The notes: generated from the letters alone by a model not told the origin. Counted from the first letter of the stretch, positions 32,835-41,268 are shown. The stretch is 64,000 nucleotides of DNA from Stenotrophomonas sp. MMGLT7 (GCF_021168555.1 NZ_JAJOZS010000001.1:62001-126000); one strand, 5' to 3'. Translations and numbers: made by a program.

Positions 32835-33809
32835 ATGGTGGTGGTAAAACAGGGTTATGGTTCGGCGGACGTTGCCCCCGCTGAGGCGCTACGGGAACGG
32901 TTCGTGCGGTACCTCCGTGCGCTCGGCCGGTCCAACGAGACGGCGCGCAAGTACGTGGCCGCCGTCGATCGCTTCGTGGCGTTCAGTGCGACGGTGCCGG
33001 ATAACGGCAGCGACATCGATCCGCTGATGCGGTTCGTGGCGGCGCGGCGCGATGCGCTGCGACCGGCGTCGGTGAACTTGGAGATCAGCGCCTTGCGCCG
33101 CTGGTTTGCCTGGCTGCGTGACGTGGCGCCCGATGCGTGGCAGCCGTCGCACTGGCCCAAGGGAAAGCGCGGTGCGCCGCGCCTGGTGCGCGCGCTCAGC
33201 GATGCCGAGGTTGGGCTGCTGCTGGCAGCGCCGGACCTGAGCACCTACGTGGGGCTGCGCGACCACGTGATCATGGCCACGCTGTACCAATGCGGCCTGC
33301 GGGCCGGCGAACTGGCCGGCCTGCAGCTGGGCAGCGTGCTGGATGACGGCTTCCTGCTGGTGTTCGGCAAGGGAAACAAGGAGCGACTGGTGCCGTACGG
33401 GAAGCACTGGCGCGGGCTGCTGGAGACCTACCTGCGGCAGCGCTCGACCACAAAGCCGGGCAAGCGCAACGCGCTGTTCCTGACCGCGCAGGGCCGGCCT
33501 CTGCGCGACGCGCGCAGCGTCTGGGTGATCGTGAACCGCTACGCCCGCCGAGCACTCGGCTTGGCTTGCGGCTACGCCCGGCTGGAAGCGAACACCGGTG
33601 GCCGGCCGTGGCAAGGCCACTACCCCCACCTGCTGCGTGCCAGCTTCGCCACCGAGTTGCACCGGCGCGGGGTGAACATCATCGCGTTGTCGCAATTGCT
33701 GGGCCACGCCAGTGCGGTCACCACGGCGCTGTACCTGGGCGTCGACCTGCAGCACCTGCGTACCGCGGTAAGCCAGCACCCGCGCGCCATGCGCGCCGCC
33801 GGCGCGTGA
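32835..33809 (+). CDS. Xer-like tyrosine recombinase, probable phage integrase
   Basis: A 324-residue recombinase with an N-terminal SAM-like core-binding domain (about residues 15-105) and a C-terminal catalytic domain. Active-site boxes are visible: Arg in QCGLRAGELAGL, Lys in GKGNKERLVP, HLLRASFATEL and LLGHASAVTTALYLGVDL with the nucleophilic Tyr. Length and motifs resemble XerC/XerD more than typical phage integrases, which fits integration at dif next to it. An ATG at 32736 would add 33 unsupported residues; both starts lack a strong ribosome site. Confidence 0.88.
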   Translation: MVVVKQGYGSADVAPAEALRERFVRYLRALGRSNETARKYVAAVDRFVAFSATVPDNGSDIDPLMRFVAARRDALRPASVNLEISALRRWFAWLRDVAPDAWQPSHWPKGKRGAPRLVRALSDAEVGLLLAAPDLSTYVGLRDHVIMATLYQCGLRAGELAGLQLGSVLDDGFLLVFGKGNKERLVPYGKHWRGLLETYLRQRSTTKPGKRNALFLTAQGRPLRDARSVWVIVNRYARRALGLACGYARLEANTGGRPWQGHYPHLLRASFATELHRRGVNIIALSQLLGHASAVTTALYLGVDLQHLRTAVSQHPRAMRAAGA

Positions 33810-33810
33810 A

Positions 33811-34251
33811 TTAGAACTCGAAGTCATTGAGGCCTCGCTCGTCTGGTGGGAAATCCGGTGCGGAGCGCTGCACCGCCCTACCCTGGTGTGCCGATGCTGT
33901 GCGGGCGTGCTCGCGATCGCCGTACAGCGTCAGGCCGTTGCGCACGTCGGCATAGATCCATGTGCTGTAGCGCGTCTCGCCGTCCTGCTGCCAGGTCTCC
34001 GTGTGCTGGCGGCCCTTGACGGATACCAGCCGGCCCTTTGCCAGGTACTGCTGCGCCACCTCGGCTTGCCGGCCGAACAGTTTGATGCGCATCCATTCGG
34101 TGTGCTCCTGCCGTTCGCCGGCCCGGTCGGTGAAGAATTCCGATACCGGGATGGTGAGTTCGGCAACCAGGCCACCTGCCTGCGGCGCCCGGATGACGGG
34201 ATCGGCCGAGAGCGTGCCTGTCACCGTGACGACCTGTTGCCCGCGGCTCAT
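33811..34251 (-). CDS. ssb: Phage single-stranded DNA-binding protein
   Basis: A 146-residue SSB with an OB-fold N-terminal domain (about residues 5-105: VVTVTGTLSADPVIR, then AEVAQQYLAKGRLVSVKGR) and an acidic tip (LNDFEF) resembling the C-terminal peptide that recruits repair proteins. The start at 34251 overlaps the methyltransferase stop (ATGA); the open frame upstream is a shadow. It is last in the leftward early operon and converges on the integrase gene. Confidence 0.88.
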   Translation of the reverse strand: MSRGQQVVTVTGTLSADPVIRAPQAGGLVAELTIPVSEFFTDRAGERQEHTEWMRIKLFGRQAEVAQQYLAKGRLVSVKGRQHTETWQQDGETRYSTWIYADVRNGLTLYGDREHARTASAHQGRAVQRSAPDFPPDERGLNDFEF

Positions 34252-36086
34252 GCGGCGATCCTTTCGTACAGGTCGATCAGATCCTTGTTGTTCGCGCGCA
34301 CCAACGCCGCGGCGGGTTGGCGGCACACGCTGTTGCCGATGAGGCGCACCTGGTCGGTCTTGGTGATCGGCCGCCATTCAACTGCACCTGTAGCCGGATC
34401 CAGGAACAACCCTCGATCAAGGATGTAGTCCGGTCGAAATCCCTGGGCGCGCTTCAGTTCGTCCGGCTGCAGCATGCGCAGGGTGATGTCCACGAGCACG
34501 TAGTCGCCCACCAGCACCAGATCGGCCGGCTCGGGGAAGTGCTCGGGCAGCCAGCGGTGCAGGAACTCGGCGCATTGCCTGGCCTTGACCATCTGCTCGG
34601 GCGGCAGGATATCCGCCGGCACCTGTATCACTTGCACCAGCCCCATGCGTGCCTTGGTTGGTATTGTGTGCATCGGCTCGTCGCAGGCTTGCCATTGGCC
34701 GCCTTCGCGGTAGTACTTGACCAGGTAGGCGCTCACCAGGCGCTGCTGGCTGCCGCTGCCCACCACGGTGGAGCACGGGTCATGCAGGCTGCGGCCGTCG
34801 CCGTCGTAGAAACCGCCGTTGGCCTGCTCGAGGAACGCGCTGGCGATGCCCAAGGCATGAGCGGCGCCGGCAGGCCGGGCCATGTCGCCGCCGGCGGTGA
34901 TCGTCGGCATCGGTACGTCGATGCGGTGGCCGATGCTATCGCCGCGAAACTTGACCACGTGGCTGGCCACCAGCGCATGCTTGTTACTGCCGACGACGGT
35001 GCCCAGCGGCGCCCCTACCGGTTGCGAGCGCGCCTCCTGCCCTGCCCGCTCGCCATAGCCGATGGTCATGAGGTTGGCCGCGGCTACTGCGAAGTGCCCG
35101 CCCTTCACCTGGGCCACCTGAGTGCGTAGCGGCTCGTCGGCGGCGAACGTGCGCTGGGTACTGGCGTTGGCGTACTCGGTCAGGAACGGCGCCGGCGTCA
35201 CGGCGTTGTGCGCCGGCACAATGAACGGCTGCGCCGCGGATAGGACATGCCGCCAGCAGCCCCGGGCGATGCGGCGCTGGCTGGCGTCGGCCAACGGCTT
35301 CTTGCGGCCGAAGATCGACCGGCCCAGGTCGGAGAAGTCGATGCACTCGGCCGCGGTGCGCCAGCGGCGCGCCGGGTCCTTGGCATCTCGGAACGCCTCG
35401 GCCTCCGGCCAGACGATGGGTCGTCCATCGCAGCGCATCACGCCGTACAGGCGCTTGCGGATGGTGGGGGTCTTGTAGTTCGCGGCCACCAGCTCGCGGA
35501 AGTCCGCCGTGTAGCCCAGCCCGCGCACGAGCGCCGCCTTGGGCACGTACTCGCCGATCTCGGCCAGTATCTCGTCCATATCGGGGTGATCGGCGGCCAT
35601 GCCGGTGGTCATCACCGCACGAAACGCCTCGAAGGTGCGCCCACGCAGGGCCCGGATGGGCATGTCGTCCTCGCCCAGCGGGCCCCAGTCGCGGAACTCC
35701 TCCACGTTCTCCATGTAGATGGTGCGAGGGCGCACGGCATAGGCCCAGCGCACGATCACCCAAGCCAACCCGCGGATCTTGCGACTGCGCGGCTTGCCGC
35801 CCTTGGCCTTGGAGTGGTGCCGGCAGTCCGGCGAGGCCCAGAGGATGCCTACGGGCTGGCCGCCGGTGGCCTCGATGGGGTCCACCTCGAACACGTCCGC
35901 CATGTAGTGCCGCGTGCCCGGGTGGTTGGCGCGATGCACCGCGATCGCGATGGGATTGTGGTTCACTGCGACGTCGGGCGCGCGGTAGGCATCCTCGATG
36001 CCCGCGCTGGCGCCGCCGGCGCCGGCGAACAGGTCGACCACCAGTTCTTTCTGGAACGGGAGGCTGTAGCAGTTTCCATCAGCCAT
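34248..36086 (-). CDS. DNA (cytosine-5) methyltransferase
   Basis: A 612-residue phage-type Dcm methyltransferase. Motif I is VVDLFAGAGGASAG (residues 16-29), motif IV has the catalytic Cys in WASPDCRHHSKAKGG (Cys at about 88, an SPDC variant of the usual PCQ) and motif VI is ENVEE (126-130). The C-terminal third should hold the target-recognition domain and motifs IX-X. No matching endonuclease is adjacent, so self-protection against host restriction or regulation is likely rather than a complete restriction-modification system. Confidence 0.92.
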   Translation of the reverse strand: MADGNCYSLPFQKELVVDLFAGAGGASAGIEDAYRAPDVAVNHNPIAIAVHRANHPGTRHYMADVFEVDPIEATGGQPVGILWASPDCRHHSKAKGGKPRSRKIRGLAWVIVRWAYAVRPRTIYMENVEEFRDWGPLGEDDMPIRALRGRTFEAFRAVMTTGMAADHPDMDEILAEIGEYVPKAALVRGLGYTADFRELVAANYKTPTIRKRLYGVMRCDGRPIVWPEAEAFRDAKDPARRWRTAAECIDFSDLGRSIFGRKKPLADASQRRIARGCWRHVLSAAQPFIVPAHNAVTPAPFLTEYANASTQRTFAADEPLRTQVAQVKGGHFAVAAANLMTIGYGERAGQEARSQPVGAPLGTVVGSNKHALVASHVVKFRGDSIGHRIDVPMPTITAGGDMARPAGAAHALGIASAFLEQANGGFYDGDGRSLHDPCSTVVGSGSQQRLVSAYLVKYYREGGQWQACDEPMHTIPTKARMGLVQVIQVPADILPPEQMVKARQCAEFLHRWLPEHFPEPADLVLVGDYVLVDITLRMLQPDELKRAQGFRPDYILDRGLFLDPATGAVEWRPITKTDQVRLIGNSVCRQPAAALVRANNKDLIDLYERIAA

Positions 36087-36375
36087 GGGAAATATCCTTG
36101 AGCCATGTATGCAGGTTCGAGCCGGCCGCGACCGGTACGCAGGGCGGTGTGCGCGTAGTGATTTCGATGTAGGCCCGCGCCTCGGCCAGGTTGATGCCGC
36201 ACTGGCGCATCAGCGAGTACTCCTGCAGCGTCGGCGTGGTGGCAGCCACGGCGAGGGCCTTGAGCTTGCGAGCGCGCTCCGGGTTGATGCCCAGCACCTG
36301 GCCGATGCGGCGGGCGGTGGTGCTCTGCGGTGCGGCGGCCACGGTGAGAACGTTACGCACAGTGAGGAAGGTCAT
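36079..36375 (-). CDS. Small phage protein, possible DNA-binding
   Basis: A 98-residue basic protein with a helical region TARRIGQVLGINPERARKLK that looks like a helix-turn-helix, followed by a second helical segment. No family is confidently recognised. It is coupled to the GemA-like gene upstream (ATGA) and overlaps the methyltransferase start by eight bases, so it belongs to the early operon. Confidence 0.6.
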   Translation of the reverse strand: MTFLTVRNVLTVAAAPQSTTARRIGQVLGINPERARKLKALAVAATTPTLQEYSLMRQCGINLAEARAYIEITTRTPPCVPVAAGSNLHTWLKDISHG

Positions 36376-36581
36376 TGCGTTGCGCTCCCCTGCCCCCGCG
36401 GGCGATCGGGCAGCGAGCACAGGCGCTGCAGCAGCGCCTGGTGCTGGACACGCGTAAGCTCCAGCGTGCTGCGCGCGCCGACGGCTTGCAGATGCAGGCG
36501 GTATGTGGCTTCGTCCAGCCCTTTCTGACCGTGGGCAAAGCGGCGTAGTGCCTTGACGAGGGGCTTGCTTAACCATGTCAT
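36372..36581 (-). CDS. Short GemA/Gp16-like phage regulator
   Basis: A 69-residue protein. GQKGLDEATYRLHLQAVGA and TRVQHQALLQRLCSL match the core helices of the Mu GemA / Gp16 (DUF1018) family, which modulates host gene expression or topology. It is about half the usual length and lacks the C-terminal part, so it is either a minimal version or a remnant. It has ATGA overlaps on both sides. Confidence 0.6.
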   Translation of the reverse strand: MTWLSKPLVKALRRFAHGQKGLDEATYRLHLQAVGARSTLELTRVQHQALLQRLCSLPDRPRGQGSATQ

Positions 36582-37192
36582 TGGTCAATGCCCTCGACGC
36601 GCTTGAATCCGATCACCCACACCCATGGGTTCGCTTCCCAGTCGCCGCCGGTGCTCTCCCACAGTGCGCAGAAGGAACCGACCGCGGTGCGGCACTGGAG
36701 CCCGCCGTTGTAGGTGTAGCGCCCGTTGAGTTCTTGGATGCCTTCGGCGAGAGCATCTGCATCACTGATCTCCTGCAGCCGCTCGACGCGCACGTCGGTG
36801 ATCTCCAGCACCAGGCGGCAGGCCCAGCGCGGCATGTGGATGCTGGGGTGCCAGCTGCCCGGATCGCAACGGTCGAAGCCCTCGCGGAAGTAGGCGATCT
36901 GCCTGCCGTCCGGCGACACTGCCGTTGGGAGACCTCCCCACGGCCCCCAGCGCTCGCCATCTGCGCGGTGCTGGCCGTGTGTCGGGAAGATGGCATGCGT
37001 CTCTCGCACCCACAGCCGGTCGCCGGGATGGCCGAAGGGCATCGGATTCGTCCAGTGCGGGCGGCAGCCTGATACTCCGGGGTTGATCTGCCGAAGATGC
37101 CGCGGATGAACCGCCCGCCGGGTCTGCGTCTTCCGGCCTTCGAGGATCGCGCGCACCATCGGACCCTTGAACAGGATCGGTCGCTCACGCAT
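36578..37192 (-). CDS. ASCH-like phage protein
   Basis: A 204-residue protein beginning RERPILFKGPMVRAILEGRK, followed by TQTRR and HPGDRLWVRETHAIF. This layout (a PILF..MVRAIL.G.KTQTRR start plus a W(V/E)RE segment) is typical of phage proteins related to the ASCH domain, a PUA-like fold proposed to bind RNA. Function is unknown; it is common in the early regions of temperate siphophages. It overlaps the next gene upstream by eight bases. Confidence 0.72.
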   Translation of the reverse strand: MRERPILFKGPMVRAILEGRKTQTRRAVHPRHLRQINPGVSGCRPHWTNPMPFGHPGDRLWVRETHAIFPTHGQHRADGERWGPWGGLPTAVSPDGRQIAYFREGFDRCDPGSWHPSIHMPRWACRLVLEITDVRVERLQEISDADALAEGIQELNGRYTYNGGLQCRTAVGSFCALWESTGGDWEANPWVWVIGFKRVEGIDQ

Positions 37193-38333
37193 GGGGCACC
37201 TCCGGCGGGTCGATCGGCGGCAGGCCGGTGGGCTCCTCGCTCCCCGCGCCCTGCTGCTCGGCCGGATCATGGTCACCGGCTACGAGCAGGCCTTCGATCC
37301 ACTTCGCCTCGGCAAGCTGCTCGTCGCTGAGCCGATCATGCTTGCCGATGCCGAGCATGGCTCGCAGCGGCTGGCCCACGGTGCTGCCGCTGCCCTGGTG
37401 GTGCCAGATAATGTTCAGCAGCATGGCGCGGGTATGCCTGGACATCGCGGATTGCTCCACGATGGCCGGCACTTCCTGTTTACCATCCTGATCGCCATCT
37501 TCCGGGAACATCCAAGAGGGAGGCGGGCAATTTTTCTTCACTGCTGTACGCCCATCGGCAGTGAACGCGACGCTCCCGTGAGGCCCGTACAGCGCTGTGG
37601 GCACTGCCCGCTGCTCGGGGGCGGTCTTCTTTGGGTGCTCCGGGCAGATAGCGTCAGCGTGGTCGTGGCAAGAGCATGGTGCTGCCCGCTGCTCGGAGGC
37701 AGCAGTCAGAGCGGCGTGCAGGATGAGCTGAACGCGTGGACGGTCCGGCGGCTGGAGTCCTGCCCTGCCCAGGGCGTCGATCACGCGATCGACCATCGTG
37801 TCGTTCGCTTCGGCCGCTACCGGCACTACCCGCTGCTCGGGGGCGGCAGGAACGTACCCGTCCACGCCGTAGGTGCCGATGATGCCGAGCATGTGCCGCC
37901 CCTTCGGTATCTGCGCCAACTGCTCGTCGCTCAGGTCCGTGCCGACATCCATGTAGCCGCCGACGCCGAGATCGAGGAAGGCCACAGCCCGTCCCTCCGG
38001 CACGCCAGCGGCAGCAGGGGCAGCACGTAGCGCCTCCAATGCGTACTCGCCCATCTGCTTTGCCGTGTAGCCGTGGGTCCGCTCAATGGCAGATCCAGTG
38101 TCAGCCGGGAGACTTGGCTTCGGTAGCGGGGGAAGCCTCGGTTCGTCGCCGGCGGTAGCAGGGGCAGCGCGCAGGGCGGCGACGATGGCGCGGAGCGGTG
38201 CTCCGATAGCACGAGTCTCCCCAGCAAGACTTGGGGCAGAAGATCGGATTGCCTCGGCGAGCCCCATGCGCCCGTCCGCTTCGTACTCCGCCGCCAGAAT
38301 CTTGCGTGCCTTCTTCTCCAGGTCACTTGCCAT
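37185..38333 (-). CDS. Mosaic phage protein with repeated linker motif
   Basis: A 382-residue, low-complexity-linked protein. The N terminus has MASDLEKKARKILAAEYEADG. Several segments are separated by a recurring APEQR(V/A)VP-like linker whose DNA repeats (CCCGCTGCTCGGGGGCGG at about 37606 and 37829, a variant at about 37683). One module, YTAKQMGEYALEAL, and the overall mosaic resemble Ea22-like early proteins of temperate phages. No enzymatic motif is seen. Confidence 0.6.
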   Translation of the reverse strand: MASDLEKKARKILAAEYEADGRMGLAEAIRSSAPSLAGETRAIGAPLRAIVAALRAAPATAGDEPRLPPLPKPSLPADTGSAIERTHGYTAKQMGEYALEALRAAPAAAGVPEGRAVAFLDLGVGGYMDVGTDLSDEQLAQIPKGRHMLGIIGTYGVDGYVPAAPEQRVVPVAAEANDTMVDRVIDALGRAGLQPPDRPRVQLILHAALTAASEQRAAPCSCHDHADAICPEHPKKTAPEQRAVPTALYGPHGSVAFTADGRTAVKKNCPPPSWMFPEDGDQDGKQEVPAIVEQSAMSRHTRAMLLNIIWHHQGSGSTVGQPLRAMLGIGKHDRLSDEQLAEAKWIEGLLVAGDHDPAEQQGAGSEEPTGLPPIDPPEVPHA

Positions 38334-38598
38334 CGTTGGCCTCCTTTTCGGCTTCCTGGTGGGCCCATGCGCACAGGGCGTCGGCACTGGTGAACGTGTG
38401 GCGCCGAGAGACGCCGGAGCACAGCCGGCAGAGCACCCACATCAGAGCCAGCGCGCCCGAGAAGAACGTCCACCAGCGGCTCCCATGGCTGATCCAGACG
38501 AGGAGCGCCAGCGGCATGAAGGTGCAAAGGTCGCTGACGATCGACTCGACTAGGGATTGGCGCTTGTCGAAAACGATGAACTTGGGCTGCTCAGCCAC
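38323..38598 (-). CDS. Small phage membrane protein
   Basis: A 91-residue protein with two hydrophobic segments (CTFMPLALLVWISHG and FFSGALALMWVLCRLCSG) and a His/Glu-rich end; inner-membrane location is likely. It begins with GTG at 38598, six bases after AAGGGGG, overlapping the previous stop. A superinfection-exclusion or similar role is possible but not shown. Confidence 0.6.
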   Translation of the reverse strand: MAEQPKFIVFDKRQSLVESIVSDLCTFMPLALLVWISHGSRWWTFFSGALALMWVLCRLCSGVSRRHTFTSADALCAWAHQEAEKEANDGK

Positions 38599-39445
38599 GA
38601 TCCACCCCCTTGCCGGCCTGCTGGTCGATGAGGGCGCGTGCTTCGCGCAAGTTCGGGTCGCGTCGCTCCATCACGTCAACCGGGTCGCAGCCCCCGCCCA
38701 GCGAGATGATTCGATCCCGGCCGGATTCCAGAAGGTGGACGTAGGCTCGATACAGCTTGCGGTACTGCTCTAGGTCCACGGCCTGCGCCGCACCCTTTTC
38801 CCCGGCGCCGGGGGAATGGTCGGCCTGCACTGCAACGTCGGCCAGAAGACTGGCTGGGGGCACCGCTAGGGCCTCGCTAGCAATGTCGCTCCAGTGCCGC
38901 CAGGAAGTGCGAGTACCGTCGGGGCCAGCGTTGGCCCCTTGTGCCGCGATCAGTTCAAGTGCCGCACGCAGGCGCCGAATCGTCGCGCACGCGATGTCAT
39001 AGCTAGGGTCGGCCTGCGCTGTGGGATTGGCTTGCCAGCGACGGATGCCGGCGATAGCGGCTTGTGCTGGCTCCCACTTCTCGCCACCCTGTCCGCCGTC
39101 GTCCATCAACTCATCAAGATGAGCAATCAGGGCGTCGGCGTCGGCGTACTGCTCATCCGTGGCGGCCTGCGCTGCGGGCGGGGCGGCCGAGAATTGCTTG
39201 CCTTCTTCCCATGCCTCATAAAGCGCGAGGCGGTAGGCTGGATCGACCTCATGCCCGCCGGTGTCGATCTCGGAGATCATCAGGCCAGCGGCGCTGGTCA
39301 ACTTCTTGATCAGCGCCAGCGCATCGTCCCGCGCCACCGGAGCGGACGGCATGACGGCGCGCAACCGGTCGATCTCGGCTCGCATCTCCTCACGCAGGCG
39401 GCGGCACTCATGGCTGCGGCATGCCAGATTGGTGTCGTTGATCAT
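38591..39445 (-). CDS. Hypothetical phage protein, Ea22-like mosaic
   Basis: A 284-residue, Ala-rich helical protein. It has ECRRLREEMRAEIDRLRAVM near the N terminus and an ATDEQYADADALIAHLDEL module seen in phage early mosaic proteins. The ATG at 39445 overlaps the reverse-transcriptase stop (ATGA), so it is co-translated with the retroelement, which raises the question of a link. No known motif. Confidence 0.55.
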   Translation of the reverse strand: MINDTNLACRSHECRRLREEMRAEIDRLRAVMPSAPVARDDALALIKKLTSAAGLMISEIDTGGHEVDPAYRLALYEAWEEGKQFSAAPPAAQAATDEQYADADALIAHLDELMDDGGQGGEKWEPAQAAIAGIRRWQANPTAQADPSYDIACATIRRLRAALELIAAQGANAGPDGTRTSWRHWSDIASEALAVPPASLLADVAVQADHSPGAGEKGAAQAVDLEQYRKLYRAYVHLLESGRDRIISLGGGCDPVDVMERRDPNLREARALIDQQAGKGVDRG

Positions 39446-40800
39446 CGTTTGCAGATCCTGATCTTGATGCGCCGGCCTTCCGCGCGCAGAGGGAAATGCC
39501 GCGGGAACGTGGCGGCGGTGAGCCAGCCGAAGCGGCGATGGAGTGAGCGTTGCAGGCGCCAGGCGTTGGCGTGACGCAGGTGGCCCAGGTAGCTGTTGAC
39601 GCGGGCCTGTATCAGCCGGAAGTCGGCCGGCGTGCCGTGCATGGCGTGGCTGCGGACGTGCGTGTCTTCCCATGCCGCCAGGGCCGCCCGCGCACTGGCG
39701 ACAACCCGGCGGCGCGGCAGTCGATGGGTCGGGAACACGACGTAGCCGAGGAAGTCCAGCCCTTCGCGCAGCGGGCGCAGTCGGATGTCGGGCTTCAGCC
39801 GCAGCTGCAGTTTCTGGTGCAGGAACTGCTCGATCTCGACCAGCCATGCCTGGAGTTGCTCGCGGCTTTCATGGAACAGCACGAAGTCGTCCACGAAACG
39901 CAGATATCGGCGGGCCTTCAGCTGGTGCTTGCAGAACTGATCCAGTTCGTTCAATAGCACCTCGGCAAGGAACTGGCTGGAGTAGTTGCCGCTGGGCATG
40001 CCCCGGCCCGGAGGGGCGTTCTTGAGGCGCTTGTGCGGCGGCACGAGGGCGTACTGGTCCGGAGTGCCGCGGTAGTCCACGCCAGCGTGCAGTGGCGATC
40101 GCCGCAGTAGTGCATGGGCCACCTGCATCGCCGGGCGCGACATGCCGGCGCGTAGCATCCTGCGCTTGAGTAGCGCCCACAGGATCTCGCGCGGGACCGT
40201 ATTGAAGAAGTTGTGGATGTCGAGTTGGAGGTACCAGCCATCGCCCTGGCCGGAAGCGACCTGGCGGGCGAACTGCTGTGCGCGATCAACGGCGGCGTGC
40301 ACGCCCTTGCCTCGCCGGCCGGCATACGTGTCGTGGATGAAGACCGCTGCATAGACCGGCTCCAGTTGCTCGATCAGCCAGTGATGCACCACGCGGTCGG
40401 CAAAGTCCGGCGCATGGATCTCGCGCGCCTTCGGCTTGATGGCCATGAAGCTGGTGGAGCGCCGCGGCTCCCAGCTGCCGGCAAGGATCTGCCGGGCCAG
40501 CGCCAGCAGGTTGTCGGTGAGGTGGGCCTCGAACTGCATCTGTCCCCAACTCGGCGCCTTCCTGCGGCGTGCTTTCTGCCACGCGCGATAAAGCGCGTGG
40601 AACACCTGCTCCAGTTCCCCTTGAAACTCACCGGCCGGACGAACCGCCAACGCCCAACCGTCGTTGTCGAGGTTGTTGTCGTTGACGTTGCCGTTGTTGA
40701 AGTTGACCCACCAGGCGGCAGAGGCCGGAGCCCACGCCGCCGTGTTCCCGCGATCTTGCGACCCGGCCGTGCATCCGTTGCGGTAGCGCTGCGTCGTCAT
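39442..40800 (-). CDS. Diversity-generating retroelement reverse transcriptase
   Basis: A reading frame of 452 residues. The polymerase begins at about residue 66; palm motif A is YLQLDIHNFF (about 190-199), the fidelity-linked motif 4 is SGNYSSQF (about 270-277, the GxxxSQ form specific to DGR enzymes), and the catalytic box is RFVDDFVLF (about 301-309). It should copy the template RNA with adenine-directed errors, working with Avd. The ATG at 40800 is coupled to avd (ATGA), but residues 20-57 are the template repeat itself. A GTG at 40605 (AAGGGGAA upstream) would give a 387-residue enzyme of usual DGR length and may be the real start. Confidence 0.95.
   Translation of the reverse strand: MTTQRYRNGCTAGSQDRGNTAAWAPASAAWWVNFNNGNVNDNNLDNDGWALAVRPAGEFQGELEQVFHALYRAWQKARRRKAPSWGQMQFEAHLTDNLLALARQILAGSWEPRRSTSFMAIKPKAREIHAPDFADRVVHHWLIEQLEPVYAAVFIHDTYAGRRGKGVHAAVDRAQQFARQVASGQGDGWYLQLDIHNFFNTVPREILWALLKRRMLRAGMSRPAMQVAHALLRRSPLHAGVDYRGTPDQYALVPPHKRLKNAPPGRGMPSGNYSSQFLAEVLLNELDQFCKHQLKARRYLRFVDDFVLFHESREQLQAWLVEIEQFLHQKLQLRLKPDIRLRPLREGLDFLGYVVFPTHRLPRRRVVASARAALAAWEDTHVRSHAMHGTPADFRLIQARVNSYLGHLRHANAWRLQRSLHRRFGWLTAATFPRHFPLRAEGRRIKIRICKR
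40630..40742 (-). repeat. DGR template repeat (TR)
   Basis: A 113-bp segment inside the 5' end of the reverse-transcriptase frame. Read in that frame it gives N-F-N-N-G-N-V-N-D-N-N-L-D-N-D in its core, with eight AAC codons, the hallmark of a template tuned for adenine mutagenesis. It matches 41275-41387 (97/113) and 41782-41894 (102/113); every mismatch is at one of its 19 coding-strand adenines. It should be transcribed as part of the non-coding template RNA. Confidence 0.97.
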
Positions 40801-41243
40801 GGATTGGCCCCCCGGTAGGAGGCGTCGCGGGCACTCAGTTTCTGGCCACGCTGCACATGGCCATTGGCGACCTGCGCATTCTGGGCACTAGGGGAGAGCG
40901 TCTTCAGCCAGCCGCCCACCTGGGCGCCCAACTGTTCGGCCTGCAGGGCCAGATGGAAGAATTCGCGCTTCCCGCCGAACGCCTGCAGGCGCTTTGCCAT
41001 CGTCATGCACAGTTTCAGGTCATCCACCTTCCAGCGCAGCCGCTCGACCAAGTACCGCTGCTGGCGCCTGTCGCGCCAGGCCCGGTTCGCCAGCGAGTAG
41101 ACCTCGGCCGCGGTGTCGTTGAGCCGCGCGCCGATTCCATAGCGGTGCTTGCGCGCGGGGAAGCGGCTCACCGCTTCTTCGAGCGCGAGCCACAGGTTCT
41201 CCGCGGCCTTCATGATCGGGGGTGGCTGGAAGCGCGATGTCAT
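40797..41243 (-). CDS. avd: DGR accessory variability determinant (Avd-like)
   Basis: A 148-residue helical, basic protein. The pattern ENLWLALEEAVSRFPARKHR, RYGIGARLNDTAAEVYSLAN and RRQQRYLVERLRWKVDDLKL fits the four-helix-bundle Avd family that forms a pentamer and binds the reverse transcriptase and template RNA. It lies between the first target and the RT, the position of avd in the Bordetella phage BPP-1 element. The C-terminal 40 residues are less conserved. Confidence 0.88.
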   Translation of the reverse strand: MTSRFQPPPIMKAAENLWLALEEAVSRFPARKHRYGIGARLNDTAAEVYSLANRAWRDRRQQRYLVERLRWKVDDLKLCMTMAKRLQAFGGKREFFHLALQAEQLGAQVGGWLKTLSPSAQNAQVANGHVQRGQKLSARDASYRGANP

Positions 41244-41268
41244 CGGATGCCCTTAGCAAAGAGGCCAA

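Noticed and set aside
37600-37850. CRISPR-like array
   Set aside because: Three spaced copies of an 18-base repeat, but unequal spacing, in-frame coding, and no cas genes.
40660-40710. Asn-rich N terminus of the RT as a prion-like domain
   Set aside because: The Asn run is the translation of AAC codons in the template repeat, explained by mutagenic targeting rather than protein function.
39442-40800. Retron, group II intron or abortive-infection reverse transcriptase
   Set aside because: No retron msr/msd or intron structure is seen. The GxxxSQ motif, adjacent Avd and TR/VR pairs with adenine-only differences are specific to DGRs.
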